From Burkholderia sp. Ac-20365 (GTDB lineage Bacteria; Pseudomonadota; Gammaproteobacteria; Burkholderiales; Burkholderiaceae), in contig NZ_JAAGPI010000001.1 of NCBI RefSeq assembly GCF_017104715.1, positions 620,001 through 684,000 on the forward strand: a DNA stretch of 64,000 bases, read 5' to 3'. Below the pieces are notes generated by a model. The model had not been told where the DNA came from, did no database searches, and saw nothing but the letters and a program-made list of their open reading frames with translations. How positions within the stretch are numbered: the stretch's first letter is position 1; each line of letters begins with the position of its first letter. The position numbers were made by a program, and so were the translations under genes. Below are positions 1 to 9,155 of the stretch, in pieces.

Positions 1-294
1 GACCGCTTTCGCGTGGCGGGGACGGCGGAGATAAACGGTTTTAATCGCGATATCCGCTCGGACCGCATCGAGCCGCTTGTGCGGTGGACCCGTGAACATT
101 TCCCGGGCGTATCGACTGCGCGCGTCATTCCGTGGGCGGGCTTGCGTCCGATGTTGCCCAGCATGCTGCCGAAGGTCGGACGCGGCAAGCGCCGCGGGGT
201 GTTCTACAACACGGGCCACGGCCACCTCGGCTGGACGCTGTCGGCGGCGACGGCGGAGGGTGTTGCGCAGGCGGTGTCGGCGGCGAGTCGATAG
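1..294 (+). CDS. dadA: D-amino acid dehydrogenase small subunit, C-terminal fragment
   Basis: The reading frame is open from base 1 and ends at TAG 292-294, giving the last 97 residues of a larger protein; the start lies outside the window. The fragment carries the C-terminal signature of FAD-dependent D-amino acid dehydrogenases: RVAGTAEINGF near the start, then WAGLRPMLPSMLP and the FAD-site stretch YNTGHGHLGWTLSAATA. The family oxidatively deaminates D-amino acids such as D-alanine to 2-oxo acids at the inner membrane, passing electrons to quinone. The short MLPKVGRG segment replaces the usual 'P.IG' loop before the FAD motif. DadA is the best match; another DAO-fold dehydrogenase is possible because only the tail is visible. 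Confidence 0.85.
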   Translation, partial: DRFRVAGTAEINGFNRDIRSDRIEPLVRWTREHFPGVSTARVIPWAGLRPMLPSMLPKVGRGKRRGVFYNTGHGHLGWTLSAATAEGVAQAVSAASR

Positions 295-870
295 GCGCGT
301 ACAAGAACACGCCGGAAACGCGCTCAAACGGGCGGCCTGGACGTTCGAAGTCGAACCGTAATGCAACGGACGTGCTCGTTTGCGAACATGCATTGCTGCG
401 AGCGTCTGACCGCCCATTCCATCGACATGACACTGACACAAACGGACGACGCGTTGTGCATGACGGCATGCACGCGATAGCGGTGTAGCAACGCGCGTTC
501 ATCGGACTATCAGCGTACCGGCAGCAGCGCCATTCACGCACGCCAGGATTTGTACTCGCTGCAATTTTCGCGCTGGCTCTCTATAAATAAATCAGGACGA
601 ACGGGTCAACCGTTCGCGTCCCTGATTGTCCATTGCGGGCAAACATGCAACTCACACTCACGCTGGCTTCGACCCAACGCAACAAGTACAAAGGGTCGTT
701 CGCATTCCACCGCGCACGTGGTGGGAGCGACATGCGCTATGCATCGCGCCGGTTGTCGGGCTCCGATTGGTTTTCGGATTATTCGGTGTGCTACGTCACA
801 GTCGCCAGCCGCCGCGCGCGAAATAATTTCCTCACAGTGCCAGGCATAACGAACGCCATGGAGGTGCGCT
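295..870. other. intergenic region with one strong hairpin
   Basis: No convincing gene lies here; the overlapping ORFs are short, share no recognisable motif and have poor start sites. The notable structure is a perfect-arm hairpin at 591-626: ATCAGG (591-596) pairs with CCTGAT (621-626), and inside it CGAACGG (598-604) pairs with CCGTTCG (610-616) around a GTCAA loop. Read on the minus strand it is followed by TTATTTAT. No T-run follows on the plus strand, so it is a weak terminator candidate or a structured leader element. Confidence 0.4.
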
Positions 871-2436
871 GTGTTTTACTCGACCCGCCCGACCCTATAC
901 CGCACCTGGTTTTACACTGCCGTGACAACGGCATGTCTCACCGGTCCTCTCTGCGTCGACGCGCAAGCGATCGCACCGCATGCTGTCGCGGCTTCCGCAC
1001 CATCGCCTGCATCGGCGCCAGTGAAAGAGAAGCGTGTGGCATCCGCGACTGCGAGCGCGAACGCGCCGATCGATTTCCCGACGATAGTCGAGCGCTACGG
1101 ACCTGCGGTGGTGAACATTCGCGCGATCCTGCCGGAGAAGCCGCTCGCGCCGGCTGCGGCACCCGCGGCCCCGGCGCCCGCGTCGGGCGCGTCGGGTGCA
1201 TCGGGCGCGAGTTCCGAAGCGATCGACGGTGACGATCCGCTCTTCGCGTTTTTCAAGCAGGCCATGCCGCAGTCGCAAGACGGGCAGGGCAGCACGCCGC
1301 GCGCGATGTCGGGTGTGGGATCGGGTTTCATCGTCAGCCCGAACGGTTTGATTCTCACCACCGCGCATGTCGTCGACGGTTCGGACGACGTGACCGTTCG
1401 CCTGACTGACCGGCGCGAGTTCAAGGCGAGAGTGGTGGCCGTCGACGGACAAAGCGACGTCGCCGTGATCCAGATCGATGCGGCGAAGCTGCCTGTCGTC
1501 AAGCTCGGCGATTCGACGCGCGTGCGTGTCGGCGAGCAGGTGCTGACGATCGGTTCGCCGGACAACTATCAGAACACGGTGACGGCTGGCATCGTCAGCG
1601 CGACGTCGCGCACGCTTGCCGATGGCACGACGTTTCCGTTCTTCCAGACCAACGGCGCGTTGAATCCCGACAACTCGGGCGGCCCTGTGTTCAATCGCGC
1701 GGGCGAAGTGGTCGGTATACACGTTCAGGTTTACGCCGACGGCGATCGTTTCCAGAGCCTGACGTTCGCGATTCCGATCAGCATGGCGAACAAGGTGCGC
1801 GCGCAGTTGCAGGCACAGCAGCGTTCTCAGGACGGTGATGCGCATGGCGCGTTCGGCATGCAGGTGCAGGACGTCGATCCGGGACTTGCGGGTGCGTTTG
1901 GCCTGCCGCGCGCGTCGGGTGCGCTGGTGATTGCCGTCGAGCCGGGCAGTCCAGCCGCCACGAGCAAGCTGAAACCCGGCGATGTGATCGTGCAGGTTGG
2001 CGACAAACCGATCGAGCACGGCGCGGATCTGTCCGACCCGGACGTGGCGCCGCAGCCGGGCGCGAAAGTTCCTGTGAAACTGATCCGCAATCGCAAGCAG
2101 ATGACGGTGGTGGTTGGCGCGACGGGCGCGACGCAATATGCGAGCACGGGCGTGAGCGATGTTGGGCCGCTCGATCATCTCGGCCTCAACATGCATCCGC
2201 TGACGGACGAAGAACGGCGCTCGACGGGGCTCGCTCAGGGGTTGATGGTCGATGACGTATCGGGGACCGCGGGTAATGCGGGGATCAAGCCGGGGGATGT
2301 GGTGTTGTCGTTGAACGGTACCCTGATCGCGTCACAGGATGAACTGGCCGCGCTCGCGGCGAAGGCGGGGAAGAAGGCGGCGTTGTTGATTCAGCGCGAT
2401 CATGCGAGGAGTTTTGTTACTGTTGAGTTGAAGTAG
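871..2436 (+). CDS. HtrA/Do-type periplasmic serine protease with two PDZ domains
   Basis: This 521-aa protein starts at GTG 871, chosen because GGAGGT (860-865) sits 5 nt upstream. An N-terminal hydrophobic segment (about 11-32) ending near VDAQA suggests export; an Ala/Pro/Ser-rich linker follows to about residue 115. The trypsin-like domain has the triad H166 (TTAHVV), D196 (SDVAV) and S269 (NSGGP). Two PDZ domains follow, about 325-415 and 430-520. Do-type proteases degrade or refold damaged envelope proteins. An oddity is that the usual NPGNSGG reads NPDNSGG, and the preceding TDAA reads TNGA, so the oxyanion-hole neighbourhood is altered although the triad is complete. It could be a DegQ/MucD paralogue with changed activity. 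The palindromic repeat begins 84 bp after the stop. Confidence 0.9.
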   Translation: MFYSTRPTLYRTWFYTAVTTACLTGPLCVDAQAIAPHAVAASAPSPASAPVKEKRVASATASANAPIDFPTIVERYGPAVVNIRAILPEKPLAPAAAPAAPAPASGASGASGASSEAIDGDDPLFAFFKQAMPQSQDGQGSTPRAMSGVGSGFIVSPNGLILTTAHVVDGSDDVTVRLTDRREFKARVVAVDGQSDVAVIQIDAAKLPVVKLGDSTRVRVGEQVLTIGSPDNYQNTVTAGIVSATSRTLADGTTFPFFQTNGALNPDNSGGPVFNRAGEVVGIHVQVYADGDRFQSLTFAIPISMANKVRAQLQAQQRSQDGDAHGAFGMQVQDVDPGLAGAFGLPRASGALVIAVEPGSPAATSKLKPGDVIVQVGDKPIEHGADLSDPDVAPQPGAKVPVKLIRNRKQMTVVVGATGATQYASTGVSDVGPLDHLGLNMHPLTDEERRSTGLAQGLMVDDVSGTAGNAGIKPGDVVLSLNGTLIASQDELAALAAKAGKKAALLIQRDHARSFVTVELK

Positions 2437-2520
2437 TTCTGGTTTTGGTTTTGGTTTTGCTCGCATTCGCGATTTTGTTATTGACTTGTCTTGCGGCGCT
2501 CGGTCGGTTTGCTTTTGTTT

Positions 2521-3180
2521 TCGCTGGCATCCGCGATTTGTCTTGCCTGCTTCACGCGTCGCCCCTGTGCGGGGCGGCACCTACTTTTCTTTGCCGCGGC
2601 AAAGAAAAGTAGGCAAAAGAAAGCCGCTGAACACCGCCAATTCTTGACCACCGCCTGAGGGCCCCCAACGGTTCCTCCGCTTCAAACGGCACCTTGATAT
2701 TCACTGCCCGTTGCCAACGCTCCGAATAGGCGCCTCACCCGCTTCATGCTCCCGCGTCGCCACATGCGCGATCAAATCGCCCACGTTCTATAGCGGCAAA
2801 CTGTGTGTAGGCTTACGCGGCGTACACACATCACTCCGCACTGAAAAGCACGATCGGTGTCGTAAGTGCGCCAAGGCGTGGAGCACTATGACCTACACAC
2901 AGTTTGCCACCTGGGCGGCCGTCACCATTCGCTGTCGCTGGCTGTGCTACGGGTGATTGAAGTGGGTGAGGCGCCTGTTCGAGGCGTTGGCAACGCGCGG
3001 TGACTGAGAAGTTGCCGTTTGAAGTAGAGGAACCGTTGGGGGCCCTCAGGCAACGGTCAAGAGCGGGCGGTGTTAGCCCGCTTTCTTTGCTTACTTTCTT
3101 TGCGGCGGCAAAGAAAGTAAGTGCCGCCCCGCACAGGGGCAACGCCTGAAGCACCAGTAACAAAACGCGGATGCCAGCGA
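2521..3180 (+). repeat. 660-bp palindromic repeat element, copy 1
   Basis: The element is bounded by a perfect 15-bp inverted repeat, TCGCTGGCATCCGCG at 2521-2535 and its complement at 3166-3180. Inside are nested inverted arms: a perfect 34-bp palindrome at 2580-2613, a 14-bp-stem hairpin at 3090-3121 (loop GGCG), GAGGGCCCCCAACGGTTCC near 2657 answered near 3032-3050, and GGCAAACTGTGTGTAGG 2795-2811 answered at 2892-2908. The flanks are GGTTTT-rich (2441-2460) and CCAAAA-rich (3184-3225). A second copy lies inverted at 41336-41993. ORFs inside follow the repeat and have no family features, so the element looks non-coding. It may terminate the protease transcript or be a mobile, MITE-like or REP-like unit. 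Confidence 0.8.
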
Positions 3181-3343
3181 CAACAAGACCAAACAAAACC
3201 AAACCAAACAAAACCAAACCAAATGCCGCCCCGCCCAAGGGGCAACACAAGCAAACCAATTACGCTAGAGTGATGCGCCACGGCCGACCGCCCGCCCGCG
3301 ACCCGCCACCGCCAGCGGCATCACATCCACCCCAAAAAACCGC

Positions 3344-4576
3344 ATGAAAAACCCCACCACATCGCGCAGCGAACAGCACACGGCATTCGAAGTGCTATGC
3401 GTCTTCCTGCGATTGGGCTGCACCTGCTTCGGCGGCCCGATCGCACACATCGGCTACTTTCGCCGCGAGTTCGTCGAGCGCCGGCGTTGGGTCGACGACG
3501 CAACCTTCAGCGATCTGTTCGCGCTGTGCTCATTCCTGCCAGGCCCGGCAAGCAGTCAGGTCGGTTTCTCGATCGGTCTGTTGCGCGCGGGATGGTGGGG
3601 CGGCGCCGCGGCATGGCTCGGCTTCACATTGCCGTCCGCGCTGCTGATGGCGGCCTATGCGAGCGTCGCGCGCTCGCTCGACAACACAATCGGCGCGGGC
3701 CTCGTCCATGGGCTGAAACTCGTCGCCGTCGCAATCGTCGCACAGGCCATCTGGGACATGGCGCGACGACTCTGTCCCGATGGTCCGCGCGCCGCTATCG
3801 CGCTCGCCGCGCTTGCCGTGCTCAGCGTGCTCGATACCGTCTACGCGCAGATCTTCGTGATCGGTGGCGGCGCGCTGCTTGGACTCGTTTTTTGCCGGAT
3901 TCCCGCTACAGCGAATCCACACAGCGCGTCCCGCGACGCACACGCGTTCGCGCTGCCGCGCTCGGCCAGCGGCATCGCGCTCGCGCTGTTTTGCGTGCTG
4001 CTGGCAGGCTTGCCCGCGCTGGAAGCGCTTCTTCCTTCCGCATGGCTGCTGAGGCTGTTCGACGTGTTCTACCGTTGCGGCGCACTCGTGTTCGGCGGCG
4101 GGCATGTGGTGCTTCCGCTGTTGCAACAGGCAACTGTCACGAGCGGCTGGGTATCGGCAACCGACTTTCTCGCAGGCTATGGCGCAGCGCAGGCCGTCCC
4201 GGGTCCGCTCTTTACGTTCGCGTCGTATCTGGGCTGGATCATGAGCCCGCCTGCGCATCACGCTTTCGGCGCGCTGTGCGCGATCCTGGGCATCTTTCTG
4301 CCGGGTTTGCTGCTTGTGATTGCCGTGTTGCCGCACTGGCAGGCGTTGCGCGCGCGACCCGCCGTGGCGGCGTTGCTGGCTGGCGCGAATGCCGCGGTGG
4401 TCGGCTTGCTGGCGAGCGCGTTTCATTCGCCCGTCTGGACGAGCGCGGTGCTGTCTCCCATCGACTTCGCCGTCGCCGTGATCGCGCTGTTGCTGCTCAC
4501 GCGCTGGCGTATCTCGCCGCTGTTCGTCGTGCTCCTGTGCGCGGCGGCCGGAATTGCCGAGGCGTTCCTGTATTGA
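3344..4576 (+). CDS. chrA: ChrA-family chromate/anion transporter
   Basis: This 410-aa membrane protein has the two-halved layout of long-chain chromate transporters. Each half has the family signature: FLRLGCTCFGGPIAHIGYF with LCSFLPGPASSQVGF in the N-half, and GALVFGGGHVVLPLL with YGAAQAVPGPLFTF in the C-half. About ten hydrophobic segments are visible. ChrA proteins export chromate across the inner membrane; many homologues transport other anions or are uncharacterised, so the substrate is not fixed by sequence. No chrB or other chromate gene is adjacent. The ATG at 3344 has no clear Shine-Dalgarno sequence, but no better start precedes the conserved region. Confidence 0.88.
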   Translation: MKNPTTSRSEQHTAFEVLCVFLRLGCTCFGGPIAHIGYFRREFVERRRWVDDATFSDLFALCSFLPGPASSQVGFSIGLLRAGWWGGAAAWLGFTLPSALLMAAYASVARSLDNTIGAGLVHGLKLVAVAIVAQAIWDMARRLCPDGPRAAIALAALAVLSVLDTVYAQIFVIGGGALLGLVFCRIPATANPHSASRDAHAFALPRSASGIALALFCVLLAGLPALEALLPSAWLLRLFDVFYRCGALVFGGGHVVLPLLQQATVTSGWVSATDFLAGYGAAQAVPGPLFTFASYLGWIMSPPAHHAFGALCAILGIFLPGLLLVIAVLPHWQALRARPAVAALLAGANAAVVGLLASAFHSPVWTSAVLSPIDFAVAVIALLLLTRWRISPLFVVLLCAAAGIAEAFLY

Positions 4577-4796
4577 TGCAGTGTCGCGTAACACGCATTC
4601 CATTGCGTGACCTATAACGGTTAGCGGCGCTCCGCTGCTTTATTCATATCAATAGCAGGCCGCTACGCGGGTGCAGCCCTGCGTGACTGCCGTCAGAGTG
4701 ATGAACACCGCCCGCGATTGAAATGACCGCGCCGTGCGCCGTTCTCGTTCAGAAGGGCCACGCGATGGCCCACCCATGCGTCACAGGAGAGTGAAC

Positions 4797-6170
4797 ATGT
4801 CCCGCTATCACGCACGCATCACGGGTAAGGATCAGGCGGCCTTGGCCGATCTCGTGACGAAATACAAGGTGACGGTTGCGCGCCACACGATCGAGCAGGT
4901 CCACAACGGCTATCGCGTCGACGCGCACGCAACGGATACGCAGATCAAGGCGCTCGAAGCGGCGGGCTACAAGGTCGAGCGTCTGGAGGATTCGGAAGCG
5001 CAGGGCAGGGCGCGGCAGGCCGAGACGCGTGCGCAGACGGCGCAGCCGCACGCACTGGAAGCGTTATCAGTTGCGGCGGGCGGTGGATATCTCGATGTCA
5101 CGCAAGTCGAGGCGGCGCTCGCAGCCGCCAGCGTCGCGCCGAACGATGCCTTCACGAAGCTGATCAAGCTGCCGCATCCCACATGGGAAAAGCGCACGTG
5201 CCACGCGCTGAAGATCGGCAAGGGAAGCGGTGCGGGGCGTCCCGGCATCTATTTGCTGGGCGGCGTTCACGCGCGCGAATGGGGCAGTCCCGATATCCTG
5301 ATCCATTTCGTGCAACTGCTGGCCAATGCCTACAACACGCACACGCCGATCAAGATCGGCAGCCGCACGTTCACGGCGGCGGACCTCAAGCATGTGGTCG
5401 AAACGAAAGACCTGTTCGTGTTTCCGCAAGCGAATCCCGATGGCCGCCACTACAGCATGACCACGGAGTCGATGTGGCGCAAGAACCGCCGGCCCGCGCC
5501 AGCGGGGCACACCAGGCCGCAGTGCTGCGGTGTCGATATCAATCGCAACTACAACTTTCTGTGGAATTTCCCGCAGTACTTCGATCCCGAAAGCCCGATC
5601 ACCAATTCCACCGATCCCTGCGATTACGAGGTCTATATCGGTCCCGCCGCCGAGTCGGAACCGGAAACGAAGAACGCCGTGTGGATGTTCGATACCTACC
5701 CGAACATCCGCTATTTCGTCGATCTGCACAGCTACTCGGAAGACATCCTGTACAACTGGGGCGACGACGAAAACCAGAGCAGTCATCCCGACATGAACTT
5801 CCAGAATGCCGCCTACGACGGCAAGCGCGGCATCGCAAACGACAAGGCGTATCGCGAGTACATCGAAACGGCGGACAAGAAGATCGCCGTGTCGCTCGCG
5901 AACGAAATGCGCGATGCAATCAAGGCGTCGCGCGGGCGCGTGTACAAGACCGAGCAGTCGATGAGCCTGTACCCGACGGCGGGCACATCGGACGACTACG
6001 CGTTCAGCCGGCACATCATCGATGCGAAGAAGGCCAAGGTGTTCTCCTATACGATCGAATGGGGCAGCCCCGACAACCCGACGCCATTCCATCCGCCGTA
6101 TGCGGAGATGAAGCAGATCATCGACGAAATCACGGCAGGGTTGCTGGCGTTTTGCGTGGCGGCTAACTGA
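4797..6170 (+). CDS. M14-family zinc carboxypeptidase
   Basis: The 457-aa protein starts at ATG 4797, chosen over upstream GTG/ATG codons because AGGAG (4785-4789) is correctly spaced. Residues 1-90 are a helical, charged N-terminal region without signal peptide. The M14 catalytic domain covers about 100-455: zinc ligands H158 and E161 (VHARE) and H311 (DLHSYS), substrate-binding DINRNYN (248-254), and the catalytic glutamate E421 in TIEWG. The family removes C-terminal residues from peptides, or in some branches acts on cell-wall or gamma-glutamyl peptides. The lack of an obvious export signal makes a cytoplasmic role possible. It stands alone and converges with the DUF1330 gene. Confidence 0.88.
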   Translation: MSRYHARITGKDQAALADLVTKYKVTVARHTIEQVHNGYRVDAHATDTQIKALEAAGYKVERLEDSEAQGRARQAETRAQTAQPHALEALSVAAGGGYLDVTQVEAALAAASVAPNDAFTKLIKLPHPTWEKRTCHALKIGKGSGAGRPGIYLLGGVHAREWGSPDILIHFVQLLANAYNTHTPIKIGSRTFTAADLKHVVETKDLFVFPQANPDGRHYSMTTESMWRKNRRPAPAGHTRPQCCGVDINRNYNFLWNFPQYFDPESPITNSTDPCDYEVYIGPAAESEPETKNAVWMFDTYPNIRYFVDLHSYSEDILYNWGDDENQSSHPDMNFQNAAYDGKRGIANDKAYREYIETADKKIAVSLANEMRDAIKASRGRVYKTEQSMSLYPTAGTSDDYAFSRHIIDAKKAKVFSYTIEWGSPDNPTPFHPPYAEMKQIIDEITAGLLAFCVAAN

Positions 6171-6183
6171 ATGTGCCAGCGGC

Positions 6184-6471
6184 TCAAAGTCCTTCGACCA
6201 GCACGACGCGGTGGCGCGATCCTTTGAGCCGGTGTTGCGCGACTTCCTGATAGGCATCGCTGTCGTACCAGGCGCGCGCCACTGCAAGCGAGGGAAATTC
6301 AAGCACGACGGTCGCTTCTGCCGGCTCGCCCTCGAGCACCTGCTGCGTGCCATAAGCGGCGAGCAGCTTGTATGTGTAACCGTCGAAGGTGTCGCGCACC
6401 TTTGCGCGGTACGCATCGAGCGCCGTCTGGTCCTGCGTGCTTTCACGCGTGAAGATCATATAAGCCGTCAA
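6184..6471 (-). CDS. DUF1330 domain protein
   Basis: A 95-aa ferredoxin-fold (dimeric alpha-beta barrel) protein. It begins MTAYMIF and contains the DUF1330 pattern Y.LLAAYGTQQVLEG, VVLEFPSLAVARAWYDS and AYQEVAQHRL. The biochemical function of DUF1330 is unknown. Its start codon overlaps the stop of the flavodoxin gene upstream by 4 nt (ATGA), so the two are almost certainly translated together, which hints at a shared quinone or aromatic detoxification role; that role is inference. Confidence 0.85.
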   Translation of the reverse strand: MTAYMIFTRESTQDQTALDAYRAKVRDTFDGYTYKLLAAYGTQQVLEGEPAEATVVLEFPSLAVARAWYDSDAYQEVAQHRLKGSRHRVVLVEGL

Positions 6472-7112
6472 GACTTTTCTCCTTCCTGAGCTGAAATCTC
6501 GAGTTCGCGTGACGCGAGCCGTCCGCGCGCAAACTGGATGGCCGCTTGCGCGACGCGTTGTCCAAGATGCCGGGCCGTGTCCAGATCGGCTTGAGGCGGC
6601 GCGGTGTCCGCGCCTTCATCGGCGTTCGACTGCGCAGCGGCGCCGAGAAAGAAGCCGAGCCGGTTCGCATCCTGTTCGCTGCCGCGCGAGTTGTTATTGC
6701 CGGGCGGCAAGCCGAGGCTGATCCAGTGCATGCCGTGCTGCGCCGCGAAGATCGCGAACTGCATCAAGGTGGCGAGCTTGTCGCCCGAGCGCGATGCGGA
6801 GTTCGTGAAGCCGGCCGCGAGCTTGTCTTGCCACGCATTTTTGAAGAATGCGCCGGAGCTGGCGTCCATGAACGCCTTGAACGCAGCCGATGCGCTGCCC
6901 ATGTACGTCGGTGCGCCGAACACGATCGCGTCGGCGGATTCGAGCGCGGTCCATTCGCTTTGCGCCTGCTCGACGTTGAGCAACAACGCCTTCGCGCCGG
7001 GCGTTTGCGCAATGCCTTCGCTGACGGCTTGCGCCTGACGCGCGGTGTGGCCATAGCCGCTATGAAACACGATCGCGATCGTGACGTCGCCTTGAGTGGT
7101 GGTGGATTGCAT
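6468..7112 (-). CDS. flavodoxin-fold NAD(P)H oxidoreductase, WrbA-like
   Basis: A 214-aa flavodoxin-fold protein. It has the FMN phosphate loop FHSGYGHTARQAQAV (about 17-31), DAIVFGAPTYMGSASAAFKAF (about 60-80) and FTNSASRSGDKLATL (about 102-116), the layout of WrbA/NAD(P)H-quinone reductases and related NADPH-dependent FMN reductases. These perform two-electron reduction of quinones. It is the first gene of a two-gene minus-strand operon with DUF1330 (4-nt overlap). It is slightly longer than E. coli WrbA (198 aa) because of a charged C-terminal tail. Confidence 0.85.
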   Translation of the reverse strand: MQSTTTQGDVTIAIVFHSGYGHTARQAQAVSEGIAQTPGAKALLLNVEQAQSEWTALESADAIVFGAPTYMGSASAAFKAFMDASSGAFFKNAWQDKLAAGFTNSASRSGDKLATLMQFAIFAAQHGMHWISLGLPPGNNNSRGSEQDANRLGFFLGAAAQSNADEGADTAPPQADLDTARHLGQRVAQAAIQFARGRLASRELEISAQEGEKS

Positions 7113-7245
7113 GTCGTTTGGTGGTGAGACGCCCGTTCTGCGTTGCCCGATCGGGTAACAGACGAAATAAATGAAACAGATGAACGTGCCGCCGCCGAAC
7201 CTGCAGCACGGCTTGCCATGCGGCGGCGCCTTCCGCGGGGAAGTC

Positions 7246-7875
7246 TTACGCGGCGACGGAATCGACGGCTTCGAGAAATTCGGCGGCGGTCATTGCATCG
7301 TGGCCGAACGTCGGATACGAAATCGTGAGCGCGGCCTCGTGCGCCGCCTCCGTAAAGTCGGCGACGGCATCAGTGATGAACGTCACGTGGAAACCGGCTT
7401 CGAGCGCATGACGGCCCGTGCCTTCGATACACGTCTGCGACGTCAGACCCGCCAGCACGACCTGCTCGATGCCGTTGGCCCGCAGTTGCGCTTCCAGGTC
7501 CGTGCCGATAAACGAGTCGAACATCCGGTGATGGCTCACCACGATCTCGCCTTCACGCGGGCGAAACGGCGCGTAGAAGTCCGCGCCGTAGGTCCCTTTG
7601 CGCAGCACCTCATTGGCGAGCGCCCATTGCATGCGCGGATGAACGTGTTTGATGTCGTCGAAGCTGTGCTCGTCGGTGCCGTGCGGCGCGAAGAAGATCT
7701 TCACGCCGGCTGCGCGCGCGCCTTCGAGCAGTTGCGCGACGTGCGCGACGAAACCTGTCTTGTCGAGCATCGGCGCGATCGAGCCGTGCAGTTTGCCGTC
7801 GTCGGCGAGAAAGTCGTTCAGCACGTCGATGAGCACGAGTGCCGTGGTGGAAGCGGGATAGATACGGTCGTTCAT
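7246..7875 (-). CDS. isochorismatase-family cysteine hydrolase
   Basis: I place the start at ATG 7875 (209 aa), preceded by AGGA; the longer frame to 7902 would need TTG. The family fold is clear: TALVLIDVLNDF with the catalytic Asp, a Lys near the middle (VLRKGTYGADFYAPF), and the nucleophile Cys in VVLAGLTSQTCIEGTGRHAL. Isochorismatase-like hydrolases act on isochorismate, nicotinamide, ureidoacrylate or carbamoyl compounds; the sequence does not settle which. It is divergent from a LysR-type regulator 142 bp away, the usual arrangement for a regulated hydrolase. Confidence 0.85.
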   Translation of the reverse strand: MNDRIYPASTTALVLIDVLNDFLADDGKLHGSIAPMLDKTGFVAHVAQLLEGARAAGVKIFFAPHGTDEHSFDDIKHVHPRMQWALANEVLRKGTYGADFYAPFRPREGEIVVSHHRMFDSFIGTDLEAQLRANGIEQVVLAGLTSQTCIEGTGRHALEAGFHVTFITDAVADFTEAAHEAALTISYPTFGHDAMTAAEFLEAVDSVAA

Positions 7876-8017
7876 TTCGCAAGTCCTGGATAGATGCGCC
7901 AACAGCGGAAAGCGTTCGAACCGTCGAACTGAACCGCGTGGCTGTTGGTGGCATCATGTATGAGCCGCATTCGCCGTACTACGGGCTCGCGGCGAACAAC
8001 ACCTATTCGTGAAGCAA

Positions 8018-8959
8018 ATGAGTGATCGATTCCAGGAACTGCATGTGTTCGTGCGCGCTGCCGAAACGGGCAGCTTCTCCGCGACGGCGCGCGAACTCGG
8101 GTTGTCGCAGCCTTCCGTATCGCGCATCGTGTCCGAGCTCGAAGCACGGCTCGGCACGACGCTGCTGCTGCGAAGCACACGCAACATCGTGCCGACGGAA
8201 GCGGGCAAGGCGTTCCTGCAACGCGCCCGCAAGCTGCTGCGCGAACTCGAAGAAGCCGACGACGAAGCACGGCATGTCGGCGGGCTGAGCGGCGTGCTGC
8301 GTGTGGCGACCTCGGCCATCGTCGCCACGCGCACGCTGATTCCGGGTCTGCCCGCGTTCCTTAAAGCGCATCCCGCGTTGCGCGTCGAATTGCTGACGTC
8401 CGACAGCATTCAGGATCTGATCGCCGAGGGCGCCGATCTCGCCGTGCGCTTCGGCGAGCTGGAAGATTCCGGCTTCGGCGCGCGCAAGATAGGCATGGTG
8501 CCGCGCATGCTGGTCGCGTCACCCGCTTACCTGAAAGAGCGCGGCGTTCCCGCAACGCTCGATGACCTCGCTGCGCACGATCTGATCACCGGCCCGTTAG
8601 GCACCTCGCACGAAACATGGACCTTCGAGCACGACGGCATTCCCATGTCGATCAAGGTGCGCGCGCGGGTGTTCGTCGGGGCATCGGAGGGCGTGGTTGC
8701 GTGCGCGCGCGAAGGTCTTGGCATCGCGATGGCCAAGCAGTGGCTAAGCGAGCCGGAACTGCGCTCGGGACAACTGGTGACGGTGCTCGACGACTACCGG
8801 CTGCCGTCCGCGCCGATACACGCGGTTTTTCCGGAAGGCGCGCAGCCGTCGCAGAAGGTGCGGCTATTCACCGATCACCTGATCGAAGTCTTTTCGCGGC
8901 TGCATGGCGATACGCGTTTTGCGCCGTATAAAAAGTTTGCCGTCGAGCGGACTTCGTAG
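8018..8959 (+). CDS. LysR-family transcriptional regulator
   Basis: This 313-aa protein (ATG 8018; a GTG at 8009 is also in frame) has the N-terminal winged HTH typical of the family, FQELHVFVRAAETGSF followed by ARELGLSQPSVSRIVSELE, and a periplasmic-binding-like effector domain from about 90 to 295 (RVATSAIVATRTLIPGLPAF, DLAVRFGELEDSG). It is of the CrgA/DhcR-like branch. It is divergent from the isochorismatase-family gene and probably controls it, since LysR genes commonly regulate the divergent neighbour. Confidence 0.9.
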   Translation: MSDRFQELHVFVRAAETGSFSATARELGLSQPSVSRIVSELEARLGTTLLLRSTRNIVPTEAGKAFLQRARKLLRELEEADDEARHVGGLSGVLRVATSAIVATRTLIPGLPAFLKAHPALRVELLTSDSIQDLIAEGADLAVRFGELEDSGFGARKIGMVPRMLVASPAYLKERGVPATLDDLAAHDLITGPLGTSHETWTFEHDGIPMSIKVRARVFVGASEGVVACAREGLGIAMAKQWLSEPELRSGQLVTVLDDYRLPSAPIHAVFPEGAQPSQKVRLFTDHLIEVFSRLHGDTRFAPYKKFAVERTS

Positions 8960-9155
8960 CGGTCGCAATCGTTTGCGATATGCCTTGTCTGACTGCTGTG
9001 CGCCCGAATACGGCCGCACCCCCACGTTGCGTTGCAACCCGCTGCGCGCCGAACTGAGACGCAGGGTAAAGCCTGGTCGAAAAGCGGCGGTATCGTTGTC
9101 TGAAAAGAGCCGGGTGTGACTCGCCAGGCAGCTGCGAATGACGATCGGGGGCAAC

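Noticed and set aside
591..626. Hairpin as a confident dadA terminator
   Set aside because: It is about 300 bp from the stop and lacks a T-run on the plus strand; kept only as a structural note.
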